Assembly: GCF_947623445.1 (NCBI RefSeq)
Contig: NC_135247.1
Coordinates: 5,210,501-5,274,500, forward strand
Length of the DNA stretch: 64,000 nt
DNA from: Clavelina lepadiformis
Taxonomy: Eukaryota > Chordata > Ascidiacea > Aplousobranchia > Clavelinidae
Reading direction: 5' to 3'
Each line of letters starts with the position of its first letter. The stretch's first letter is position 1. This document shows, piece by piece, positions 47,201-59,200 of this stretch. Both the position numbers and the translations under genes were made by a program. Below the pieces are notes generated by a model. That model searched no databases. It worked only from the letters and a program-made list of their open reading frames with translations, and was not told where the DNA came from.

Positions 47201-50200
47201 TGGTAGCAATTACGTTAGTTATACGCGAAATAGGTAAATAAAGTTACCCAGCCAAAGTGGTTATGTTTGGGGCCATGTTTTAGCTGTGTTGGACACATTT
47301 TATTTTATGATTAAGAAGCAAGAGACTTACGTTTGTTCACGAACTCGTTCCTTTGCAGTAGTGACGTCATCACCCGTGATTGGTTGCGTCATCGATCGTT
47401 GAGTGCGTTTCTTCTTTCGGGCCGAAATTTTACTCTAAAATTGACAATTTTCGTCATAGGTTTTGGTAAACACTAAACACTTTAAAACAATGCTTTCATT
47501 ATTCTGTCGATGTGGAAATTCATGCACCTCACCTGTATAGCTGACTTTTGTGATGGCTTTGCTGGTTTTTTGAACACAGAAACGTTTGCTGGCGGAAGTT
47601 CGTCTTGATCTTGAACTGCAGGTGGACTGAAATTAAAATTGAAAGTTTAGAGCATCGAACAGAATACTGCTGATTTCCTTAACAATATTGTGCAAAATAA
47701 ACTGTTTCATGCAAAATCAACCCACATGCCTGGTAAGTGCAACTGGTATTTGTGTTGTATCGTCCATCGTTTCTTTTTACAATTTATTACCAAAAATACA
47801 ATTTTTGTTCTGCACCAAAGATTTTTAGTATTTTGTGTATTGATTAAAGAAGCCCTATAGCAGTACAGCTGACACAGTGAAAATGCATTAGGTCTAGTCT
47901 TTATCCACTTTGGCGTTTATTTTTTTTAAACCACAAAAGGCTAAAACTTTAGATTTTTTATTGTTTGTCATGTTGGCCATAGCGCACAGACAGATAATAA
48001 TAGATCACATCCGCGATCAGTTTAAACATGGTATTTCGTGTTTGCTTCTCAAATAATTGTCGATATCAAACCGCTCTTAAATCTGTAGAAACTTCCTCAT
48101 CAACACACGAGAGCTATTGATAATGTAAAGATACGGGTTAAGGGGAACGCCTTGGTTGTAAGGAAGGCTGTTATATTCTTATGGTAAGTTTCCATCATGT
48201 TTAACACTTCCTCAAATCTTAATAGGTTAGTTATGTCGCCATTTCAGTCGAACTCCTTAAGCAAATCAGCTAAATCTTCCAGAAGTGTTACGAAGTCTTA
48301 GTTTGAGCAGATCGACTATCAATTACGCAAAATCAAATTTAATGCTGTTCTGTCAACTTATAAGCTACAGTATGTGCTATCAGTGCTCTACACCCAAACA
48401 AACCGTAAAGTTAAGATACATCTATGTTATACGAACCCAAGCGCTTTTAACATCAATTGCTTAATTAATTATCAATGACAATTTTGACCATAGTACCGCT
48501 CATCTAACATTGGTTGCGAGCAAGGCAAACAAGAGGTATATGACAAGATTTGACAACGCAACGAGCAAACTGGTGTGTCGATGTCGTATGAACAAAAGAA
48601 TAGGAATGGAGCGAACTTCATTACAATGTAACAGGACCACTTTTATGGCGTTTAGGAAACTGTATACCATTCTTATGGCAATTTAAAGCGTGAAATTAAA
48701 AGCTTTCAATGCGGCATCTCTAGGTCTAGGTTCCGTGCTTTTCATCTTAGCACATATTACGGTTTTTTAAAAGCTTTATGGCCAGGCTTGACCATTGTAG
48801 ACTGTTGACATTGTACAACTGCACAACAAAATGCGTTTCCAACATTATCTAACTAGAAGATATTTTTAAAATGTCTTCGCAAGCATAAGCTTGCTTCATC
48901 GGGTTTACTAAGAGATGGCCAAGATCAAGATATCGTGTATACCATGGTAAAGAGCTAAAAGCTCATAATATGGGGTAGAGCTAAAAAAACGCATTTCTTG
49001 AAAACTGAACAACTCAATGTAATTTAAAGATAATTGGTAGGTGCGTTAAACGGAAAGTATTTTCATGCCATCTTGACATGTACACGGCTTATTAGATTTA
49101 AAAAAATAATATCGCGCATGCACATGACGCCCCTCTTCCCAAACACTAATTTGAAGCCTCTTCCCAAAGCTTTGCAGTGCCTTTAGTAACATCTCATCCA
49201 GCACAGCTTCGACATCTTGACTGATGGATGTTTTACTTTTTGAATCTGGTTAGTTCGTGTAAACCCAGGATTTCAGATATCTACGCAAAAATATGCTCTT
49301 GCTGCGTGTGCTGTGGCACTACCTTGTTATAAAAACTCATAACAATTCAAGCCAGATAAAACTTTCAAACTCGTGTCAGAATCAAACCTTACAACTCATA
49401 ACGTAGGAGTCAATCGCGCTAACCTTTGCGCCATTCAAGCTTTACCAACAGCAGCAAGATCGATTTCAACCCTGAGCCTACTGGCTCGTGAATTTGCTCC
49501 GCTGGCGACTGATGTTCGCTTAGGCGTTTGTAGACTTTAAAATATCATGAAAACGCCTTTTATTTAATGCAACAATCAATTGTTTAGCTTTCAAAACCAT
49601 GCAGCTTTTCTGTTCCACCGTAAAAAGTCAACCGGTTAAGCATCTCGTTAGCGCTACCAAGCGGTTAGCACAGGTATACGTCCACCCGCTAGGGAGCAAA
49701 CAAGTCAAAATTAAGGTACAAACGGAAAATGCCCAACTTCAAAGTTTACATTATATTAAGCCAAACCATGTTGAATACATTACCGTAACCTCAACTTATC
49801 CTGTCGCCTGTCTTTCTACGCATTCAAGTAGTGTCGTAAGCAAGACCGTTGGTTCTTTTTTATTGTATGACATACTGTAGTTGGATGTAACAACAAGCGA
49901 ACGACACTGAAACTATTTAGCATAGAGCGAACGAAAACAGAACTGCACATTAAAAAAAATAGCAATTTGATTGGATTTGAAGCTACGAACAATCTAAATA
50001 GTGATTATCACAATGGAACGCGTACTGAACAACAATACTCAATTAATTCACAAGTATAGTAATTTGTAACACTTAACAAGGAAACTGATGTAATGTGGAA
50101 TTTTCAATTCCAAGCCGCACTTGCTGTGAGAATGTTTTGACGTTCATTTCCGGGTTTACAAGCATTCCTGGACATATTTGTAGACTGGGCGACGAAAGAA

Positions 50201-53200
50201 TGTTTTGCAGGATTTTGGTTTGGTCACAATTCAAAGGTAGGAATGGGAATTGATGAAAAAACAAACGCACATCGAAAAGCAAAGTGATGAAAATTAACAG
50301 AAAAAGTGACTTTCGTTCACAGAAAACTACCTGATTTTGTAATTTACATGGAAAATTAGTTAAGTGAAGAACAGATGATTGCACCCACTACGAATATCGT
50401 TGAAATCTAAAAATAATCATAGTATCATGTAGAATTATAGGTATAACACTGCCAGTCAAAATATGTTGGGGCTAAAAGGCTAGAAAAGCACGATTACAGC
50501 AACTGCAGACATCACTTCTATAACAAAGTATGTATACACTGTACATATTGGCCATCGGGCTAGTTATGTAGTTTTCAATATGTATGTTGACTTTTGCACA
50601 ACGTGTTATAAAAATGTTAGCAATTTGAAAGGTTCTAAACTGGAGATTAGACAAGACAAAAATTAGGTATCTTCTACCTATATATGTTAAAAGCAACGAG
50701 GTCGTATTTTCATATCTCTCAATTAATGAGTCAAAGTCTGCTTCGAAAACGTGATGCGGAAACGGTTAAGTGATTATAGCGTTGTGAAAGCGATGTCACA
50801 AGCCTGTACACTATACGGGCCTGCCACGTAATAACTTGTACAATACGACAATGAAGTAACTTGAAAAACAGTAAGTAGTAACATAATGCGTGTAAATTGC
50901 ATTGAAACGTAAGTTTTCGGTGGGATGGCATAGCGGTTAATACAGGCAATATGTACATGATAAATATGCAAAGCATATCATTGCTTAGCTATTCCGTTCT
51001 TTATGTTTTTGAAAATAAGGTTATACGACAAATGGATTGTGTTGAATGACGGCCAGTCAGTTTCCGGTAGAGGTTTTAGAAGCGGGGGATTTCAAATAAT
51101 TTTGAATAAATTTAAAAACAAATCCCGGATTTGTTAATAAGAAAACTGGCTGAAATGCGCTGTCGCACGCCTGAAACACGTGACATGCTGTACAGAACCA
51201 GTGGAGTTTTCCATTACAAACATAGAGGATGAAATAGTCGTTTTACTATTCCTCAGACGTCTTTAAGCTTGCATGATGACGACTTGAGTATGGAAAAGGT
51301 CAAAGTTCAACTGAAATCACGATGACGCAGCGGAAAACAAAAACAACTCGTTTGCACAAAAGATATGGCAGCAAAAAAGTACGAAAACGCATGAGATATA
51401 TAATAGACTAATCCGCGAGACCCTCAACTGTCTAACTAAACCTGACTAACAATGTTAGTGTTAGTATCTTTTCTATCTACCTTTCGTCTTCATCTTCGTC
51501 GTCTGTCGCTTGCTTATCCAAGACGTCTTCAGCTTCATGTACATTGGCTAAATCCGGTTCGACGGTTGCGACGCTTTCCTTAATTAGATCCTGAAGCGAC
51601 CTGGAATAAAAAAATTCAGTTAACTGGGCACCCTGGCCTATGTCCTGCAAGTACATAGCAAGACTATAAAGGATCTTAGAAGAAATCTTATAGAAGCGAA
51701 AACGGCACATTTTCTATGACCGAACACTTACACTTTTCTTGTTACTTCTGGGCGCTCCTGCCTTCTCTGGCTTGTCTTCCTTTCCCACATTGCTCGCATG
51801 TTGTTTACTTGTGGTTCGGCAGGTGCTGGTTCTTCGTCATCAGAGGATGACGTAGACGATATTGTGGGTACATCGGACAAACTCTCCTCGGACTCGAAAG
51901 CGTCATCCACGCCGTGGCCGTTGGTTGGGGTTTTCACGGGGGTTTCGGGTTTACTGGGGAGTTTTGATGGTGTCCGCTTAGGGGTCACCACCGGAGAATG
52001 TGCCTTGCTCTCAAACACATCCTTTACATTGCTGACGCTGGTAGTGTCGCTTTTAGACGAAAGTTCAAGATTGCTTCTCCGAGGTGATTCAAAATCATCC
52101 CCGTTTCGTTTTCCAAGATTTCGAAAAAGTGCCTTTGCCCCATGCAATCGACCCATTGTTTGGGGATCGAAAGCACCATCCTTCTTTGCGTCATATCCGG
52201 TCAATTTCTTCGTTTTCTTATTCTCCCACAATGAGCGCATCGATCCCACGCTCGGAGTATCAGCATCATTACTCTCCGATTTTGCATCTTCATCTCGACT
52301 CTCTTCCTCGAACGACGTGTGACGACGTTCTTTTACCGGGGTTGAATCGGGGGTGGTTTGGGAGCCCCAGGCCGCTTTCGTTTCCCCGACCTTACCCCGA
52401 ATCTCAATAAGATCATTTGGAGGAGATGAAGAGCGGACTGGTTTTCGTTTCTCCTCCGATTTGGTCTCCCAAATTGCCTTCATGTTTCCGACTTTAGGGG
52501 TGTCGTGCAACGTAGACGCGTTGTTATTGGTGTTCGACTTCGATGACGAAGCGATGGCGTCATCACGGACGTGGCTGCGCTCCTTTGTAGATAGGGAAGT
52601 AGACGAAGGCAACGTTTTCTTGCCTTTGGAAGCCGAAGAGGAAGAGGTGTCGCTCGCCTGTAAAACAACAGGAAGATGTGAGCGTCCAAGGGCGGTGATT
52701 GACAAAGATGGCTAAAACAAGTGGCCCTTGACGTTAACTGATAAATCAGGAAGCGAAAATTTGAGAAAACCGTTCATGCAACATAATACTGTCAACGTGG
52801 ACTGGAATAATCAGGGAAGTGATGTTATGTAAGCTCTAGCTAGTCAGTCAGCACAAAACGCATCACATGACGAATTGAACTACATTATACGTGTAGCTAC
52901 CAAGTCAGACATTTTCTGAATGTCCGAATTAAACGTGATATGACACGATGTTGAAATCTATCTAAAGTAGAGCACGCTCACATAAAGTGACAGAAAATGA
53001 ATGAAAAATAGCCCAGTGGTGAAATTAAATACGTTGCTAAAATGTGATCAGCGAAGGTGTGTAAAAGTGATAATGCTTAAGTAAGCACTGTTTTGATTTA
53101 GTAAGGATTACATAATTTCCTGCTTAATTCATTCGAAGAACCCATAAAAACGACAATAAAACATGTCACTGATTGTAGCATCATCGTAATTTTGTCATCA

Positions 53201-56200
53201 TAGGTAATGCCAGGAAGTAATTAACAACGGTACCCACACCAAGCTAGGTTTATTTACGTCCTGTGTTTACCTAATTTGAAGCACGAAGAGTGTATGAGTA
53301 TGGCCTATACTGACTACTGTACAGGGCATCAAACTCAGTCGTGTAGGGTTGTTTTGATGAAAAAGCTTTTCATTATAACAAAATATAACAAACAAAACAG
53401 GACTTAAAAGCAAATCAATTTTAGCAAATTATCACCTAATAGAATGAATATAAAGTTGACTTTACAGTCTACGTCATAAAGATACCGGTTCGTATGAGTA
53501 ACACACATAAAGAGCACAACACAAAGGTAGTCATAACTTACCCCGTCCTCGAGCCAAGCCACGTCAATATCACTCCCATCGCTGTCAGCATCAGAAAAGA
53601 TCGAATCGTTATCAGATGAAGATGAATCCGCTCTGTACTTAAGTACAGCTTGCCTGAGTCTCTCCTTACGCTGCGCTTGAGATAAGCGGCGAAACTTTGA
53701 AAATCCGCTGTTTTGGGTTGAAATAGGTTTAGCCACTACAGACATTTCTTTCGTTTCGTGCTGGCCCTCGTCTTCTACGGTTTTCTTCGGAACAGGTGTT
53801 GCTGCTGGTACATGAGCAGTAATAATAAGACTTTCGGGACAGTAGTCTATTTCAGACGAAAAGGGCTGAGAAAAATCGGTTGTTCCAGTTACGCCGGGTT
53901 CAGCTGTTTTCGTACTCTCTGGAATCGATACAGTAACAGGCTCAATTGGGGAATTTAAAGCGGTGTCGGCGCTTTTCTTCGTTTTTTCAGTACAGATTTG
54001 TTTAGGCTCGAACTTTTCTACTTCTTTGTTGCGTATGTGAGCTAACTGGGTAGGCGCTGCGCTCTCCCCTTTGCTTTTTTCTCTTGATTGTGACGTATTT
54101 CCGGTTGACAAACTACTTCCTGTTACTGGTTTGCTCGAAGCAAGAGATATTACCATTGACTCGGGGAGCTCTATTTCTGGTATGACATCCGCTGGACTTC
54201 CCTTGGTGTCCAAAGTGGATTCAACTTGAGATGAACTCGGCGTTGTGGTTGCGATGATGCTTTTGCGATTGCTGCTGTCTGCCAGGCTCTGCCTAAATCC
54301 ACGGTTCTTGATAGTTTCTATTTCCTCGGACAAACGCCTGAACGTGTTGATGGCTTCGTCGGCGTTGTAGTTAATGTCGGAATCAGCACCGTTTGCTTCT
54401 GCGCGCTTGCGTCTTCGCGAACGTCTTTTTGTGACTATAGAACCGTCCGCTAGCTCTTCTGGTAGTTGGCTAGTCGATCTGGTTACGTTGTCGTACAGGC
54501 CGTTCTCTTTTACAGTCTGAATGGGAGGGCTTGGCTGACCTTGTTTCAATGAAATATCTTTTTCATTCAAACCGGTGTGACTGCTCTTGCTGACCGCGGG
54601 AGGTAATGAGATAACAAGGTCGGCTTTTGAGGTTGCCTTCAACCCAGCTTTTTGCGTTTGGAAGTCGTTAGAAATCACGAAGCGCTCAGGCTCAGCTATG
54701 TCACTGAGCGGTTGAAACAACCCTTCGATTTCCGCGGGCCTTACATCATCCGAATGATGATGCTTTTTGGAAAATGACGATGAATCACCAGTCTCGCCCG
54801 CTGTGGCGGTCGCAGTAGTAGCTAAAACATACAAGTAAATTACGTCAACGATCCTTAGCCTGTGTAGAACACGAAACTTGAACAAGATTTAATATTAATG
54901 AATGAACATGCTATGATACGCCGTGAACTGTTGGCCTGAATACTGTATAAGCAAAACCGCAGCAGGGCTCAGAAATAGATTAGTAAAAACTGAAAAGCGT
55001 AAGGTTACAAACAGGGGTCAAACAGACGCGTAACTGGAAAGGAAACGTAAACGATACAAGAGAAATCTTAATAATGGTAAACAAACAGAGGCCTATTCGC
55101 ATGTCACGTAAGCCGTTTAACCAAAACAAACCCGTCGTCAAGAAAGCCACACCAACAAAACAAGATAATGTACTGGCAAGGGCTTTTATGGAAGCACACC
55201 GCAAATTACAGCTGGTATCGGGCGACGATGATGTTGACGGCCTTATGTATAAAACATTTTGTCTGTTGGTGGACGTATACGGTAAAGCTACGCCTACTGA
55301 TAACCAATGACTATGACGTTGCTGCAATTGAGGACCAATAGAAGCTTATTACGATCAATCAGACAAAAATAGAGCTTATGTGACTGTACAGTGTACACCG
55401 ACACAGTAGGTGCGGCACAAAAGACATGGAACCACGTAAACAACAACATTCTTCGTCTGGGTGATATCATTATGACACGAAATCCTTTATTATACCTCGC
55501 AATATACGGGACTTCCAGAAGTGTAAGCTATTGGGTTACGGTTATAATATCGGAAAGGTTGTTCGCTGCGTCATTAAGAATAAGCCATCGATTGTCTTAA
55601 ACAGGTATAATGTAACAATAGCCGATAGCACTTCTGCTCGAGAAACAAAAACTTCAACACGATAATCGGAAGAAATTGCCGAAATTCAAATTATGACAAT
55701 AAATATGACAATGAAATATTATAATAAAGTACAGGATATTTAGATAAAATATATAACGCAAATGCTACGGCCTTTCTACCTGAAGTTCGGTTGCTTTCAA
55801 ACCCGACACATTTGTACATTAAATTACTTACCGTTATGGTTGTTAGAAATTGGTGTGGCTGCAGCTGTCCGGACTCGCTTGTATCCGTGCTTTGCAGCAG
55901 ACTTGCGCGTTATGGCTGGGGATTTTATATCCACATGCGAAAATGTATTTTCGTCCAAGTCTACATAGATCACGCCTATGAGTCAGGCTCAATTTTGTCT
56001 TACAAGGTTGAAACAGACGGCGCTTCTGCGCTCTTGACTCAATAAAGTAACGACTGGCCAACAGGCTCTAAAACCGGTTTAATGAGTACTTAAGTTAAAC
56101 TGTGTGCTGTAAAAATATAATTCTTGTCACTTGATTTCAGTTTTACTGCTGTAACCACGTTACGTTATAGGTTATGCAAGATAAGTCTTCCGTTACAATT

Positions 56201-59200
56201 TGAATGATGAATAGTCGGCGCTGGTTATTCACGTCTATGTTGACTTAAGCCTAGACAGTAATCTATTTCAAAGTCAGCAAACCTATTCTGAACCTATTTA
56301 TTAAGTATTGCTACTGTGTGTTTGTGTGTGGCAAAGCATACGTGATCGCACTTAAATGTACAGTAATCATGAGAGCCAGAAGCACGGTGATTATGTCATT
56401 ACGAGCTTCGGCTATTTACAAATCACATTACGTTGGCAAAAACCAACAAATATGAAAAATATTAACCCTTTAATGTAGTCTGCCTTCTTATTTAACGCTT
56501 CAAGTATAAAAAAATGTCTTAAACGCTGCAATTTATTTGCGTAACACTAAGCAAAGCCAGATTTTGGCTAAAAAGGAAAGGTTAGCGTAATCTATCAATG
56601 ATTATACGATGCTAACGCTAAAACTAAGTAGGTTTGTTTTTAAATCTGTCACTTCTGTTTCGAAATCTGGTAAGAGAACCATTTACCAAATATTCCTGTT
56701 TATGCTTGAGTAACCGAAAGAGTTAACCATCACTTTGAAACGCTAACTTGGCGCTATGTTAAAAATACTGTAGCGGCGCTTAATTGAAATGAGGGCGTAC
56801 TTAGATGTCATAATGACACTTGTGGAAGTTTAGAAAAGACTAGACAAAAGATTTAAAAGATCTGACATCACAAAAGACTAATTAACCTTCGACTGAAATC
56901 GGTTTTTGGCCGATTATAAGCACATTTTAGAAAGAACCTTTTCTAACTGATTCTGCCACCATAAGATATAAAATTACTATCGCCACCGTGACACCACATT
57001 TTGTGTGCGAAAAACTTGAATTAGTAATGGCCTAATCATAAATAAAATATGACCGTGAAGTCGTTTGGCATACGTCAACGACGTAAAAACAGTCTTGCCA
57101 ATATATAGAAATGCACTCTTTGCCACAATTGTAGCGAAAATTCATTAACTCCGAGCTGAAGTGAACCATTCGAGTTTATACAAAGTTTTAATTGTCCAAT
57201 GTCGGTAAAACTGATACCATAATAATTATAGCGGATTTCCGCTGTATATAATTCGGGCCAAAAATATATACGATGTTACCATTACAAGGAACTTCAGAAA
57301 AATGATAACATTATTAATGTATTAATGAAACATGAATATGCTTTACCCGGTGACTTTGGTGTACCCGTTGTCACATCAAGTGACGCGCCTTCTGTAACTG
57401 GCACAGGCTCCACAGTGGGAAGGTCCTGTTTGTTGGATATTGTAGGTGATTTCCTGGAGCGTGTTCTAGGTACATCTTCAAAATTAAATGCAGTTAGTTA
57501 AAGTGAAACTGAACTTGAATAAACTGAAGTGCTCATGTGTGTGAACAAAACTTGGTGAGTTTCAAACACATGCATTTTCTCAGCTTAAAAAATCTCGCTT
57601 TGCTCAACACCGCCCCGTATCGGACAATCATGAGTGTGACAATAGCCTAAATACGGAAGAAAAATGTCGCTAATCCATGCAAAACAATGTTTGTGATATA
57701 AAAAATATTCAAGACCGTGCTAAAAGAAACTCGCACATGCTTCAAGTGCAATGTCAAACACACGCAGTTATTACAATTGACCAGGAGAGGTCAGTTGCAC
57801 AATATTGACATGCTTGTGTTGATTTATGAATCTATAAGCATGCTAACACCTTCAACTGCTGTTAACGAATCGATGACCATTTTTAAAGAAGGATCCATAA
57901 AATTGAGCCATTCGTCGTCAATCATTTCCATGCTAGGCAAATTGTCTGAATAAGATCAAGAGAAGGTTGGAAAGGGCACAGACCAGATAAGCAAAGGAGG
58001 CAAAATGCAGAGGAATGTTAAAGCACGGGAAAGTTTAAAATTTCGTAGTTCGTTACAATTGGCTGAAGTTGAAAAGTAGAAAGCCTGGAACTGATGGAAA
58101 GCGGAAAGCCTAGTTATGAATTTTTGGGCAACTTCTAAATTCATTCAACTATTAACTTACATTTTACGTCTTTATGTTAATTATTTGAAACTCTTATACA
58201 TAATGCAAACAGTGAAGTGTTCCTTCTAATACAAGACATCGGCTTGTAATTGAAGAAAAAAACATCGTGACCCCACTTTAAACGAAGCTGGTTTTAACAA
58301 GGCAAGCAGAGATTTTTCCCACTCAATTACCCGGCGGTCCACTTCGAGTTACGCTTTGATTAGAAACAACACCAGGATTATTACCAATCGTTTTCGTTAT
58401 CAAAAATCAACTTTTAAGCTAGAGTAAGTAAAGACGCAGTAATAGTCTAAAGACAAGTTAACAAACGAGCCAAACAAAGACTATGAATAGACAAGTCATC
58501 AGACAACATGGGACAAGCACGTACTATTATAACATGCCAAAATGCCATACCAATTTTCTTGACAACTGCATTAGTTCGAAATACGCAAAGCGCATGCACA
58601 ACGCAAACATACCGTCTCTTGTTCTATGAGATCCACTGGGTGGTTTGTCGTCCCTGTGTTCGGTGAGTTTTGTTGGACTTGTAACGTCCAGTGTTGGATC
58701 CGTACTGCCATGCCGATGCCTCGATCTAAGCAAAACTTACATATGAATAAGGTTGTTACATTTGACACAGCGACCGCAAGTCACAGAAGAATGAATGAGA
58801 TTTAAGTTATGGCGGTTGGTAACCAAAACTTTGTCCAGTAACTTGAATGAAAACAATAGGAACGTAAATACCAGGTGGGCAGGACAAACTTTGTTCGAAC
58901 AAGCTCAAAAGCGAACTTTTATTGTAATTGTCGTCAGATCTCCTTTAAGATGCCAACCCAATACACGTGATATTGAAAGACCACGAATGCGAAAGACGCG
59001 CAACAAACTATCACTGCATGTTTATCACTAACTATAACTGTAACGAACATCATTCTCCACTTAAAATGTTTACAGAAATAGGCTTTCTACAGTCCGTAAA
59101 TGACCCGTGATTTATGACCAAAGTTTTATTTGGTCTTCAAACAAATACTACTTACTTTGTAACTGTCATGGGCGGTTTGCTTGTGAATGCAGAAGTGGGT

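Larger units (their letters stand above)
54822..57346 (-). other. Supervillin intron region with one small exon inside
   Basis: A phase 1-1 exon at 55832-55915 lies within. On the plus strand 55074-55310 is open for 78 codons with protein-like composition. No transposon was recognised in the remaining sequence. Confidence 0.45.

Noticed and set aside
49430-49520. Possible minus-strand supervillin exon (acceptor cagtcgccag, donors gtaaag and gttagc)
   Set aside because: None of the acceptor-donor combinations gives the phase 2 to 2 exon needed for this intron.
49599-49880. 93-residue plus-strand open frame
   Set aside because: No family resemblance, nothing in context supports a gene, and it lies antisense within a supervillin intron.
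50073-50384. 103-residue minus-strand open frame in the supervillin intron
   Set aside because: It starts in T-rich sequence giving a run of Leu and Phe, has no acceptor, and does not fit the phase of the adjoining exons.
53404-53541. Extension of the giant supervillin exon past 53,542
   Set aside because: The open frame continues only through a consensus donor (GGG|gtaagt); splicing there joins the next exon in phase, and the extension is a hydrophobic intron read-through.
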